Positions 45,631 to 54,240 are shown, numbered from the stretch's first letter. The stretch: DNA of 64,000 nucleotides from Zwartia hollandica (GCF_019923725.1 NZ_JAHXRI010000010.1:148636-212635); one strand, 5' to 3'. Translations and numbers: made by a program. Notes: generated by a model not told the origin, from the sequence alone.

Positions 45631-47595
45631 TCATGCCTTTCCCACGACAAACGTAGGGACCTCGTGTATCTTCAACGTTGCCGAGACCTTGCCTTCCCGT
45701 CCATCTTCAAAGCGCACCTGAGTCTCGATGAATTGCTCGGATAAACCGCCGTATATCGCGCTTACAAGCGGTGCATACTTGCTCTCGACAAATCCACGCC
45801 TTACCTTGCGTGTGCGCGTCAACTCATCGTCATCGGGATCAAGCTCCTTGTGCAACACCAAAAACTTAGAGATTTGGGCATGCCCGAGCATTGATTCTTT
45901 AGATAATTCTTCGTTCATCTTTTCAATACAGCCACGGATGAGTTCAGCCACAGCAGCATTGCCCGCTAAATCTACATAGCCACTATAGGCAATGTTACGG
46001 CGCTCGGCCCAATTTCCAACGGCTTCAAGATCGATATTCACAAATGCACTTATCGTTTCGCGTCCCGAGCCAAACACAACGGCTTCTTTAACAAAACTAA
46101 AGAATTTCAGCTTGTTCTCTATGTATTTAGGCGCAAACACTTTTCCATTTGCTAGCGTAGAGACATCTTTGGCGCGATCGATAATACGAAGGTCTCCGTC
46201 GCTATCGATAACACCAGCATCTCCTGTGCGGAAGTAGCCATCTGCGTCAAACGCCTCATTGGTCGCCTCTACGTTTTTATAGTAACGATCCATCATAGAC
46301 ACGCCACGCACTAATACCTCGCTGTTGTCTCCGATACGAATCTCAACGCCGGGGGATGGTTTTCCAACCGAGTCATATTTAACCTCGCCGTCTCGTTGGA
46401 TGCAGACATACGCGCATGTTTCCGTTTGTCCGTATAGCTGTTTCAAATTCACACCGATAGACCGATAGAATCTGAATAGGTCTGGACCAATCGCCTCCCC
46501 CGCTGTGTATGCAACACGAATGTTGCTCATACCCAAGGTATTGCGTAACGGGCCGTACACAAACATATTGCCCAACGCGTACAACAGGCGCTGCCCCAAG
46601 GACACCGGCTTGCCGTCCAATAGATTGGAGCCGCATTGCCGAGCAACACTCATGAAGTAATCAAACATTTTGCGCTTGATACGACCAGCATCTTCCATAC
46701 GAATCGTGACGGAAGTCAGTAGCCCTTCGTACACGCGTGGTGGTGCGAAGTAATACGTTGGACCGATCTCTTTCATATCTGTACTGACAGTCTCTCGCGA
46801 CTCAGGACAATTTACTGTAAATCCTGAGGCCAAACACTGGGCCATCGAAAACAAAAAGTCGCCAACCCAAGCCATTGGAAGATACGCCATCACACTATCA
46901 GCAGGCGACAGCGCATCAACCTCACAGGCGCCTCTGCCGGCACCGATCATTGATGCATGTGTTTGGCAAACGCCTTTGGGCTTACCCGTCGTACCCGATG
47001 TATAGAGAATCACACTGACATCACTGGACTGACCAAGTGCAACTTGCGCATCAAAGTAGTCAGGCTTTGCTTGATTGAAGCTGCGCCCTGTCTCCAAAAG
47101 CTCATCAATAAAGCAAAGCCTTGCGTCGTCATAGCCCCTCATCCCTCTTGGATCGAGATAGAAAATATGGCGTAATGCAGGAATCTGATCTGCTATTTCA
47201 AGCAGCTTATCGACTTGCTCCTGATCTTCTGCGAACGCAAAACCGATCTCCGCATCCTGCAACACATAGGTCATTTCTGTTGCGACTGCGTCCTGATATA
47301 ACGGCACAGCAGTGCCGCCAAGCGCATGGGCAGCCATCATTGCCTGATATAAGCGAGGCCGATTGTCACCAATGATGCCGAGGCTCATGCCGCGGCCAAA
47401 GCCCTTGCTTGCTAGTCCGCCAGCCAGTTCACGCACAGTCTTAGCTGCGTCTGCCCAAGACTCCGTCTGCCAAATGCCAAGAAACTTCTCGCGATACGCA
47501 GGATGCGCTGGCCGTACCCGCGCGTGTGCAAGCAATAGTCGAGGAAACGTCGCATCGCGCGTTAAGTCGAGACTTTCTTGAGGCTGGCTAGACAT
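45631..47595 (-). CDS. AMP-forming acyl-CoA synthetase (long-chain type)
   Basis: Activates a carboxylic acid to acyl-CoA with ATP. The P-loop motif VILYTSGTTGKPKGV, the LKQLYGQTETCAYV motif (A5), YFRTGDAGVIDSDGDLRIIDRAKD and LANGKVFAPKYIENKL are intact. 654 residues, similar to FadD15/long-chain synthetases with an extended C-terminal domain. The frame is open 117 codons upstream, but MSSQPQESLDLTRDATFPRLL at 47595, preceded by AGG ten bases away, is the real start. It is the first gene of the liv operon; such ligases beside LivFGHM-type transporters are known in aromatic- or acyl-degrading betaproteobacteria. Confidence 0.9.
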   Translation of the reverse strand: MSSQPQESLDLTRDATFPRLLLAHARVRPAHPAYREKFLGIWQTESWADAAKTVRELAGGLASKGFGRGMSLGIIGDNRPRLYQAMMAAHALGGTAVPLYQDAVATEMTYVLQDAEIGFAFAEDQEQVDKLLEIADQIPALRHIFYLDPRGMRGYDDARLCFIDELLETGRSFNQAKPDYFDAQVALGQSSDVSVILYTSGTTGKPKGVCQTHASMIGAGRGACEVDALSPADSVMAYLPMAWVGDFLFSMAQCLASGFTVNCPESRETVSTDMKEIGPTYYFAPPRVYEGLLTSVTIRMEDAGRIKRKMFDYFMSVARQCGSNLLDGKPVSLGQRLLYALGNMFVYGPLRNTLGMSNIRVAYTAGEAIGPDLFRFYRSIGVNLKQLYGQTETCAYVCIQRDGEVKYDSVGKPSPGVEIRIGDNSEVLVRGVSMMDRYYKNVEATNEAFDADGYFRTGDAGVIDSDGDLRIIDRAKDVSTLANGKVFAPKYIENKLKFFSFVKEAVVFGSGRETISAFVNIDLEAVGNWAERRNIAYSGYVDLAGNAAVAELIRGCIEKMNEELSKESMLGHAQISKFLVLHKELDPDDDELTRTRKVRRGFVESKYAPLVSAIYGGLSEQFIETQVRFEDGREGKVSATLKIHEVPTFVVGKA

Positions 47596-47711
47596 GCGTA
47601 AATAACCTTTTGGTCTAATGCAAGCATACGTAGTTATAAAGCACCTGCCATTGAAACGGCTTGAACTTGCATGATTCTTACGGGTATCTAGGCCGAGGCA
47701 TGACAACAGTA

Positions 47712-47734
47712 ACAATGCTGCTATGCAGCATTGT
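47712..47734. promoter_or_regulatory. Perfect palindrome between divergent ligase operon and CMD-family gene
   Basis: ACAATGCTGC-TAT-GCAGCATTGT is a perfect 10-3-10 inverted repeat in the 222-base space between the starts at 47595 and 47818. No U-run follows on either strand. It is best read as the operator of a dimeric repressor such as a TetR-family protein controlling both directions; no regulator gene is adjacent. Confidence 0.55.
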
Positions 47735-47817
47735 CTGCTTCTTGCTCTTTCTTCTCGTTCTAATCTTTTTTCCCTACACTGCGGACTACCCCTCGCAAAC
47801 CAACAAAGAGAAACACC

Positions 47818-48426
47818 GTGAACGCACCAGACAACCAACGCTTTGCTCGTATCCATACTGATCAAATGACAGCGGATCAGAAGATTTACTTCAACTCCCT
47901 CATGGCTGGTCCGATCTCTGGCACGGGGAGCAAAGGCGTCGTACAAGGTGCAACCAGCCTAGGCGCTCCATTCAACGTTTTTTTGCGCAGTCCTGTCTTA
48001 GCCGAACGCATGCGTAAGGTGGGCGAATATCTTCGCTTTGAAAGCACGATCCCTAAGCGTCTGAATGAGTTTGCAATCCTGATCACCGCGCGCACCTGGA
48101 CGGCGCAATACGAATGGTATGCACACCTGCGACTAGCACTCCAAGAGGGCTTGGATCCCTCTATTGGTGAAGAGCTTGCTTTGGGTAAGCGCCCCTCCAA
48201 GATGCAAGCCGATGAAGAAGCTGTCTACAACTTCTGCCATGAATTACACACCAAGCACGGTGTGAGCGATGCACACTACCAAGCAGTCCTCGACCTTTTT
48301 GGCGAACAAGGGGTCGTGGATTTGATGGTCGTAAGTGGCTACTACGTGATGGTCGCCATGGCGTTAAATGTCAATCGCTCACCGCTGCCTGAGGGAGCCA
48401 TACCGATTCCCGACCTGAGCAAATGA
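47818..48426 (+). CDS. Carboxymuconolactone decarboxylase-family protein
   Basis: A 202-residue AhpD/CMD-fold protein. LMAGPISGTGSKGVVQGATSLGAPFNVFLRSP and LNEFAILITARTWTAQYEWYAHLRLA are family segments, but the AhpD-type CxxC is replaced by W-x-x-QYEW, so it is not a peroxidase-like redox enzyme of the AhpD class. It could be a decarboxylase or lactonase. The GTG start at 47818 has GAG seven bases upstream. It is divergent from the acyl-CoA ligase/liv operon and may act on the same compound; it is convergent with the Bug gene across a strong hairpin. Confidence 0.8.
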   Translation: MNAPDNQRFARIHTDQMTADQKIYFNSLMAGPISGTGSKGVVQGATSLGAPFNVFLRSPVLAERMRKVGEYLRFESTIPKRLNEFAILITARTWTAQYEWYAHLRLALQEGLDPSIGEELALGKRPSKMQADEEAVYNFCHELHTKHGVSDAHYQAVLDLFGEQGVVDLMVVSGYYVMVAMALNVNRSPLPEGAIPIPDLSK

Positions 48427-48438
48427 GCGACTGAGAAC

Positions 48439-48464
48439 GATTGAAGGCATGACTGCCTTCAATC
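48439..48464. terminator. Bidirectional hairpin between convergent CMD-family and Bug genes
   Basis: GATTGAAGGCA and TGCCTTCAATC form a perfect 11 bp stem with a 4-base loop (TGAC), exactly in the gap between the two stops. The U-runs on both sides are weak, but stem and position fit a shared terminator. Confidence 0.7.
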
Positions 48465-49430
48465 TTAGTTACGTTCGAGGTTCACGGAATCAGCCGTGAC
48501 TTTCCAAATCTCGAGCTGATCTTTATTGAACTTTGCCATCTCAGCCGGGGTGGAACTTTGAACCTCAAAAGCAATCTTACCGAGTGCATCGCGAACATCC
48601 TTACGCGCTGCAACGTTCTTCATGGCGACTGCCACACGGTCGACGACCTCCTTGGGTATGCCTGCGGGTCCATACAGTCCGGCCCAAGGCACAATCGTCA
48701 TCCCCTGAATTCCAACTTCCTCTGAAGTAGGTGTATTAGGGACCAAGGGGCTTCGATTAGGTAACGAGGTCATCAGGACTCGCAGCCGCCCTTCCTCCAC
48801 CTGCTGCAAAGCAGAGCCCGGAGTTCCCAGCAACACCTGGATTCGACCCGCGATCAAATCAGTCGTGGCGGCTGCATCTCCTTTGTACGGAACATGAACC
48901 ATATCAAGCTTGGCTTTTTGCGCAAACTGAGCAGTCGTCAAAATGCTGGTGCCGTTACCACTGCCGTAATTCACTTTGCCAGGATTGGCCCGGACATACG
49001 CCAAAAACTCTGCCATATTTTTAGCGGGCAAGTCGGCGTTTATAAATAGAAAGAAACCAAATTTGCCGACCATAGAAATAGGCGTAAATGCGGTCAAAGG
49101 ATCATAGGGAGGGACCTTTCGCATAGTCGGTGCCGCATTCAGGCCTGTCGTCGTTGCAAACAGCAAGGTGTAGCCATCGGCGGGCGAGTTAATTGTCGCC
49201 ATCCCAGCAATGGCGCCGTCAGCGCCACCGCGATTGTCAATGATGATGGGCTGGCCCAAGTCCTCTGAAAGAGCCTTCATCACAATACGAGCCGTCATGT
49301 CAGCAGCACCTGCTGGCGGAAAGGGAACAATCATTTTGATGGGGCGATTGGGATAGCTCTGGGCGAGACTCGCCGCAGTCAGTCCACAGAAGACCAGCGC
49401 CGAAAGCCAAACTTGAAGAACTTTCTTCAT
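48465..49430 (-). CDS. Bug/TctC-family tripartite tricarboxylate-type binding protein
   Basis: A periplasmic solute-binding protein, 321 residues. The signal peptide ends at SLAQ, then the hallmark SYPNRPIKMIVPFPPAGAADMTARIV, NRGGADGAIAGMA, VPYKGDAAATTDLIAGRIQ and VPTSEE-like VPNTPTSEEVGIQG. Family members bind carboxylates such as citrate, tricarballylate or aromatic acids. No TctA/TctB membrane genes are adjacent, so it is an orphan, as is common in Bordetella-group genomes. It is divergent from a HIBADH-family dehydrogenase, possibly functionally linked to it. Confidence 0.9.
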   Translation of the reverse strand: MKKVLQVWLSALVFCGLTAASLAQSYPNRPIKMIVPFPPAGAADMTARIVMKALSEDLGQPIIIDNRGGADGAIAGMATINSPADGYTLLFATTTGLNAAPTMRKVPPYDPLTAFTPISMVGKFGFFLFINADLPAKNMAEFLAYVRANPGKVNYGSGNGTSILTTAQFAQKAKLDMVHVPYKGDAAATTDLIAGRIQVLLGTPGSALQQVEEGRLRVLMTSLPNRSPLVPNTPTSEEVGIQGMTIVPWAGLYGPAGIPKEVVDRVAVAMKNVAARKDVRDALGKIAFEVQSSTPAEMAKFNKDQLEIWKVTADSVNLERN

Positions 49431-49667
49431 TTATTTACTGCTCCTTTAGGCGAAAGAAACTAAGTCATATTTTGATGAAATACAAGAAGAGAGAGAAATA
49501 GTCTGACCAAGTCATTTCGTCTACAAGGGTTATCCAGTGTTCCTCCTTTCCGCAGGGAGTTGAGCTAAGCCGTGTCGGAGCCTTTTTTAGTGATCGAGTG
49601 GTTAAATACCTACCTTCGATAGAATTATTCAACACCATCATCAAAAAAACGAACAAGGAGCTAGATC

Positions 49668-50558
49668 ATGAAAGTCGGTCTCATCGGAGCAGGCAACATC
49701 GGGCAGCATTTCGCCACGCGCATCCTCGCGTCCGAACATCAACTCGTGATCTTTGATCTAAACAAAGACGTGATGAAGCGCTTTACTGAGCTCGGAGCCG
49801 AGCCAGCGACTAGCGTGCAAGATCTCGCCTCGAAGGTTGAAACTGTTTTCCTCTGCCTCCCAGTCCCTGCCGCAGTGAAGTCTGTCGCAGAAGACCTAGT
49901 AAAAGGGACAATGATGCACACACTGATCGACTTATCGACGACGGGTCCTTCTGTCACAAAAGAGGTCTACGCCATCATTGCACCGAAGAAAATTGGCTTT
50001 GTTAGCGCTCCAGTCAGCGGAGGCACCGTCGCCGCTCAGCACGGCACCTTAGCGATCATGGCCGGCGGTGATGAAGGAGCATTCCAACTCGCCGAACCTA
50101 TTCTAAAAATTATCGGTAAAAATATCTTCTATCTTGGCGCTGAACACACGCTTGGCCAAACAATGAAAATCATCAATAACACGCTCTATGCAACAAGCAT
50201 GCTCGCAAGCTGCGAGGCACTGGTATACGGTGTGAAAGCAGGCCTTGATTCAAAAACGATGTTAGACGTCCTCAACGTATCAAGCGGCCGTTCGTTTGCC
50301 ACGCTGGAACGCATCCCACAATGCGCACTTGATCGCAGCTTTCCCACGCGTTTTACGACCGAGCTTCTACATAAAGATATCAAAATGTGTCTGGATGAGG
50401 CAGAAAAAATTGGTGCGCCTATGCTTATTAATCAAACTGCACGGCAATTTCTAGCCTTTGCCATGACACAGGGCGATGGACCCAAAGATAATCTCGTACC
50501 AATCCGGCATTTCGAACAATGGGCGGGCGTTGAATTCGGCAGCGCTCCAAAGAAATAG
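49668..50558 (+). CDS. HIBADH-family NAD(P)-dependent dehydrogenase (paralogue 1)
   Basis: A beta-hydroxyacid dehydrogenase of 296 residues. The nucleotide-binding GLIGAGNIGQ (residues 4-13), the substrate motif SAPVSGGTVAAQHGTL (near 117) and the catalytic lysine in GQTMKIINN (near 171) are canonical. The substrate could be 3-hydroxyisobutyrate, tartronate semialdehyde or a related acid. AGGAG lies eight bases before ATG. It is 9 bases upstream of an FGE-fold lipoprotein gene and divergent from the Bug gene. Confidence 0.85.
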   Translation: MKVGLIGAGNIGQHFATRILASEHQLVIFDLNKDVMKRFTELGAEPATSVQDLASKVETVFLCLPVPAAVKSVAEDLVKGTMMHTLIDLSTTGPSVTKEVYAIIAPKKIGFVSAPVSGGTVAAQHGTLAIMAGGDEGAFQLAEPILKIIGKNIFYLGAEHTLGQTMKIINNTLYATSMLASCEALVYGVKAGLDSKTMLDVLNVSSGRSFATLERIPQCALDRSFPTRFTTELLHKDIKMCLDEAEKIGAPMLINQTARQFLAFAMTQGDGPKDNLVPIRHFEQWAGVEFGSAPKK

Positions 50559-50567
50559 TCTTCACAC

Positions 50568-51563
50568 ATGCGCGCATTGTTGATAATAGTCTTGCTAGCT
50601 GGCCTCGCTGGGTGCGCGCAGCCCCAGCGGCCCGTCCCTTTGACGATCATCGACAATTCGATCGGTATGAAATTTGTCCGCATTCCAGCGGGAGAGTTTC
50701 AGATGGGCAGCATTGAAACAGTCGACACGCTATTGGCAGATTTTCCAACATATATCAGAGATCATCTTGCCGCGCCAGACGATGAGCAACCCGTTCATCG
50801 TGTCCGTATTTCAAAGCCGTTTTTTCTTGGACAATTTGAGGTCACGGTCGACCAATTCAACACTTTTGTTCAGCAATCTGGTTACACGCCAGAGTCTATC
50901 GCTGACGGAACGGGTGCTTATGGCTTTAACGCGCATTACGACCCGAGCAAGACTGAGCGGCAAGACGCTTTTGAAGGTCGTGACACGAAATACTCCTGGC
51001 GCAATCCAGGTTTCGTACAAAGCGGGGATGAACCTGTCGTGAACGTTACGTGGAAAGATGCAGTGGCACTGGCTGACTGGCTGAGCCGCAAAGAGAAGGC
51101 GCATTATCGATTGCCGACCGAGGCGGAGTGGGAGTATGCCTGCCAGGCTGGCTCGACGAATCGACATATGGGGGGCAACAAGCCCGCAGCATTGGCAGAG
51201 TATGCAAACATCATGGACCAGGACACAACAAAAAACTGGCCGCAATATGCTGACAGAGCGGCTCAGTACTCAGACGGTTTTGCATACACCTCACCTGTTG
51301 GCAGCTTTAAGCCAAACGCCTTTGGTCTGTATGACATGCTTGGCAATGCTTGGGAATGGGTCTCCGACTGGCATGCTCCGGACTATTATTCCCGCTCGCC
51401 AACAGAGGATCCCACCGGGCCTCAATCCGGCGAGGTCAAGGTCCGTCGAGGCGCATCGTGGCACACCCTACCCATTTACGCCCGCTGTGCGTTTCGTAAC
51501 TGGAATACGCCAGAAACCCGTTATACACTGGTCGGGATTCGGCTTGTAAAAGAAATTGAATAG
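50568..51563 (+). CDS. Lipoprotein with formylglycine-generating-enzyme (SUMF1) fold
   Basis: 331 residues. The N-terminus has a lipobox LAGC (around residues 13-16), so the protein is membrane-anchored in the periplasm. The FGE domain has MKFVRIPAGEFQMGS, QFEVTVDQFNTFVQQSG, VNVTWKDAVALADWLS, YRLPTEAEWEYACQAG and LGNAWEWVSDW. In the active-site region only the second cysteine of FGE is kept (YARCAFRNWN); the position five residues earlier is proline, so classical oxidase activity is unlikely. No sulfatase gene is adjacent. Many such proteins are carbohydrate- or protein-binding modules. It may share a transcript with the upstream dehydrogenase. Confidence 0.85.
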   Translation: MRALLIIVLLAGLAGCAQPQRPVPLTIIDNSIGMKFVRIPAGEFQMGSIETVDTLLADFPTYIRDHLAAPDDEQPVHRVRISKPFFLGQFEVTVDQFNTFVQQSGYTPESIADGTGAYGFNAHYDPSKTERQDAFEGRDTKYSWRNPGFVQSGDEPVVNVTWKDAVALADWLSRKEKAHYRLPTEAEWEYACQAGSTNRHMGGNKPAALAEYANIMDQDTTKNWPQYADRAAQYSDGFAYTSPVGSFKPNAFGLYDMLGNAWEWVSDWHAPDYYSRSPTEDPTGPQSGEVKVRRGASWHTLPIYARCAFRNWNTPETRYTLVGIRLVKEIE

Positions 51564-51565
51564 GC

Positions 51566-51580
51566 GCGCTTACCAAGCGC
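51566..51580. repeat. Small hairpin between the FGE-fold gene and the next barrel gene
   Basis: GCGCTT-ACC-AAGCGC is a perfect 6 bp stem two bases after the stop. No U-run follows, so at most it is a weak attenuator; the next gene begins 25 bases later with an AGGA ribosome binding site. Confidence 0.3.
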
Positions 51581-51605
51581 ACTCACAAAGAAAAAGGACT
51601 TAGCT

Positions 51606-52424
51606 ATGCTATCAGTTAACAACACTTCACCCTTTTTGCTAGGTACTTTATGCATTGCTTTGAATGTGCTTTCAGTGCCGGCGATGAGTCAACCAAGCAA
51701 GCCAAGTAGTGAAGATCTAGCGGCAAAACTGACTAACCCTGTCGCAGACTTAATTTCTGTACCCTTTCAATACAACTATGACGGTGGCATCGGTCTTAAC
51801 AAAAAAGGATCTTCCAATAGCCTGGTCGTACAACCCGTCATCCCAATCAAGCTCAACAACGACTGGAACTACATTGTCCGCCCGGTTGTCACCTTTGAAT
51901 CCCTGAACAAAGTTGATGGCTTTAGCGGCAATGGAGCAGGACCTGTATTGCTAGAGACCTTTTTCTCTCCTCGCGCGGCGAGTAACTTTATTTGGGGTGT
52001 TGGTCCAATTCTCAGCACCGCCTCACTATCCGGCAGACAGTTTGGCACTGCCCAGACTGGAGCCGGCGTGGCAGCGGTGGGTCTCGTCATGAAAGCCCCC
52101 TGGACCGCTGGCCTACTGACTTACAACACCTGGAGTGCCGGCGGTAGTGCAACATACGGTACAGCCAATAACTTTTATTACCAGCCCTTTGTCTCGTATG
52201 TGACCAAGGATGCCTGGACATTCACAGTCAACACGCAATCGACGTTTAACTGGGATCTACGTCGCGCAGAAAACCCAGTGAATGCGACGGTTTCAAAACT
52301 CGTTCGTTTTGGCGAGGCGCCTGTCTCGTTTTCTGTTGGCGCTCGCTACTACCTAAGCAGTATGCCTGGCGGTGCCACGGGCTGGGGAGCTCGTGCGAGC
52401 GTGACCTTCTTGTTTCCCAAATAA
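51606..52424 (+). CDS. Exported beta-barrel outer-membrane protein, transporter-like
   Basis: 272 residues with a signal peptide (cleavage near PAMSQ). KLTNPVADLISVPFQYNYDGGIGLNKKGSSN at the start is typical of the group often labelled neuromedin-U-like or MetA-pathway transporter, in which the sequence N-P-x-A-x-L-I-S-V-P-x-Q-x-N is conserved. The rest alternates polar and hydrophobic residues in beta-hairpins and ends in VTFLFPK. Function is unknown; a substrate channel is inferred. The ATG at 51606 has AGGA eight bases upstream. It converges with a second barrel gene. Confidence 0.75.
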   Translation: MLSVNNTSPFLLGTLCIALNVLSVPAMSQPSKPSSEDLAAKLTNPVADLISVPFQYNYDGGIGLNKKGSSNSLVVQPVIPIKLNNDWNYIVRPVVTFESLNKVDGFSGNGAGPVLLETFFSPRAASNFIWGVGPILSTASLSGRQFGTAQTGAGVAAVGLVMKAPWTAGLLTYNTWSAGGSATYGTANNFYYQPFVSYVTKDAWTFTVNTQSTFNWDLRRAENPVNATVSKLVRFGEAPVSFSVGARYYLSSMPGGATGWGARASVTFLFPK

Positions 52425-52448
52425 CTTGATGTAGCCGCCCAAGCTAAA

Positions 52449-53381
52449 TCAAAACCGGTGAGACAGACTCAACGCTGCAGCGACACCGGTTTTATAACTA
52501 TCGCTGTACGGCGTATTACCGCTGGCATCAACGACGGAAAGATTGCCACCTACTGTGGCAGCGGCATACAAGTCAACCCGCGTGGTCCGAGCCAACTGAT
52601 AGGACAAACGTCCGAACAGTGGGACGAACTTGTTTTGACCAATACCGCCAGGGACGGGTCCCGTGTCGTTGAGCCTAAAGCGATACGAACGATAGGCACC
52701 ACCGCCTGCCAGAGTCCACTTATCGGTTAGCGCATAGGACAACTCTAAACCAGCACCACCTGATGGCCCGGCTGGCAAGGGATTGCTGAGTCGCAATTTA
52801 TCCGTAATGTTCCAGTTCACGATCAGGTAGGGAAAAACCTTGGTTTGATCGATTTGTCGGAAGACGCCCGCACCAAAACCCAGGGTAAGGTCTTTAGAAA
52901 AACGCCTTGCAGCACTCATCACGGCACCGTACGTGGCAGTGCCGCCAGTCCCTGTGCCAGACTCACCCGACCATTCAACCGTTGGCACAAAGCCTAAGCG
53001 CCACTCGGGTGACAGCGCGTAATAAAAATTCATACCAAGGGCGGGAGTTTCTATCGAAGACCAAGGCCCTCTTCCATTAAAGGCTGTCGGGCTCGACCAC
53101 TTCCAGTTCTGATAGTTGTAGCGTACGTTCACGCCAGCGGCGAACTGGTTTGTAAATTGCTTTGTCACATTTAGGTTGGCAGAAGCATCCTGCCAGTTAA
53201 AACTTCCACCGCTACCCAACCCCGTATCGAACTGGTTTAGTCCAGTTATACCCAAGGAGGTCACCGTTACACCCGGCGCAGCAGGTTGGGCCATCGCAAT
53301 TTGACAAACAGACAGCAAACAAGCCACGCCAATGCTAGGAATAAATGTGCGGCGCTTTGCCCCAAAATTAATAGATTTCAT
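52449..53381 (-). CDS. Outer-membrane beta-barrel protein, unrecognised
   Basis: 310 residues: a signal peptide ending AMA-Q, then repeated aromatic-flanked beta-strands (FAAGVNVRYNYQNWKW, WRLGFVPTVEWSG, LTLGFGAGVF) and a terminal LSLSHRF ending in phenylalanine, the BAM-recognised signature of outer-membrane barrels. No specific family is recognised. It is convergent with the other barrel gene, 24 bases between the stops, and a 10 bp inverted repeat lies in its last codons (52451-52493). Confidence 0.7.
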   Translation of the reverse strand: MKSINFGAKRRTFIPSIGVACLLSVCQIAMAQPAAPGVTVTSLGITGLNQFDTGLGSGGSFNWQDASANLNVTKQFTNQFAAGVNVRYNYQNWKWSSPTAFNGRGPWSSIETPALGMNFYYALSPEWRLGFVPTVEWSGESGTGTGGTATYGAVMSAARRFSKDLTLGFGAGVFRQIDQTKVFPYLIVNWNITDKLRLSNPLPAGPSGGAGLELSYALTDKWTLAGGGAYRSYRFRLNDTGPVPGGIGQNKFVPLFGRLSYQLARTTRVDLYAAATVGGNLSVVDASGNTPYSDSYKTGVAAALSLSHRF

Positions 53382-53402
53382 AGATTTACACCCTGATTGT
53401 CG

Positions 53403-53651
53403 TTAGTTCACATGCCGTGCAATGAAGAATACACCAGCAAAGGACGCAACGAGCACTCCGGTGTTCCACGTAATGAGCCGCCAGCTCATTGCTTTGAGCT
53501 CTTGATGGACTAAGGTGGTTAGCTTTCCTTCGAGATTTGTCATTCTTTCGGTCAGACGCCCATCCAAGCGAGCTAAATCCTCACGCGTCGCTAGCGTGGG
53601 GACAATGGCCTCAAGACGTGTTAGTCGGGCATTTATTGAAAAGCTGCGCAT
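53403..53651 (-). CDS. Small coiled-coil protein with C-terminal membrane anchor
   Basis: 82 residues. Residues 5-50 are a heptad-like helix (LTRLEAIVPTLATREDLARLDGRLTERMTNLEGKL), followed by a membrane segment ITWNTGVLVASFAGVFFIA. This is the layout of DUF1640-like tail-anchored proteins, often found near toxin or phage genes but here alone. The frame extends five codons further, but GAGG five bases before ATG at 53651 decides the start. It is just upstream of the barrel gene at 52449 in the same orientation. Function unknown. Confidence 0.7.
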   Translation of the reverse strand: MRSFSINARLTRLEAIVPTLATREDLARLDGRLTERMTNLEGKLTTLVHQELKAMSWRLITWNTGVLVASFAGVFFIARHVN

Positions 53652-53803
53652 ACTGACCTCATTCAAAAATATAGGTCACAGTATGACGCCAAGGGTTTAT
53701 TACGACTAGCGCAAATTTGCGTTTTATCTTCGTTAATTTGTAAAGAAGGGTAACTGTGTATTACGGCTGAAAACAGATCGATAGCGGGGTGCCTGCCTTC
53801 AGT

Positions 53804-54217
53804 CTACTTCTTACCCGTACAGGCAAAGTTTTTGAGCTCTTGTTCGACGCTCCGCGGATTAATTGCCTTCCAAGGACCGTATACTTTTTGCGTGTGCACT
53901 ACTTCACCTTGAGCCATACGCTCATCAAACAGCTCAACTGTGTAGATACGTACTCGATTATCCGGACAGTTGTATTGAGCCTTGATAACAACCGAGCGAA
54001 AGACATGACCCTCTTCGTTCCGCATCCTTCGTTTGTAATCAAGCATCTCTGCGACGTTTACGAACTTATCCATACGAATGAGCTCGCTACGTTCGGTATA
54101 AGTTGTGACCGTAGCGTCATCATGCATGTTAAGCCACTGAGCTTGCGCGGCTACCGGCAGAGCGCTCCCCGCTAGACTCAACACAACAAGAACGGTCGAT
54201 TTAAAAAGGTGTTTCAT
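53804..54217 (-). CDS. Surface-adhesin protein E-like exported protein
   Basis: 137 residues with a signal peptide ending AAQAQ. The mature protein starts WLNMHDDATVTTYTERSELIRMDKFVNVAEMLDYK and has two cysteines (YNCPDNR and NFACTGKK) that could pair. This resembles the adhesin-E (Haemophilus protein E) family of small periplasmic/surface proteins. The gene starts 23 bases after the porin stop, so the two are probably co-transcribed. The family label is by pattern and the role in adhesion is not shown. Confidence 0.65.
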   Translation of the reverse strand: MKHLFKSTVLVVLSLAGSALPVAAQAQWLNMHDDATVTTYTERSELIRMDKFVNVAEMLDYKRRMRNEEGHVFRSVVIKAQYNCPDNRVRIYTVELFDERMAQGEVVHTQKVYGPWKAINPRSVEQELKNFACTGKK

Positions 54218-54240
54218 GAAGTGAAAGTCCTTAAATCAAA

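Noticed and set aside
47661-47861. 66-codon plus frame with a hydrophobic stretch
   Set aside because: It overlaps the CMD-family start in another frame and spans the palindrome; the hydrophobic run comes from a pyrimidine-rich tract.
47596-47946. 117-codon extension of the acyl-CoA synthetase
   Set aside because: It is low-complexity and cysteine/arginine-rich, unlike the family, and covers the divergent promoter region with the palindrome.
49465-49656. 63-codon minus frame in the Bug/HIBADH intergenic region
   Set aside because: It occupies the divergent promoter region, has no ribosome binding site and no recognisable family.
52451-52493. AAAACCGGTG...CACCGGTTTT inverted repeat as terminator
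   Set aside because: It lies within the last codons of the barrel gene and has a 23-base loop; too weak to call.
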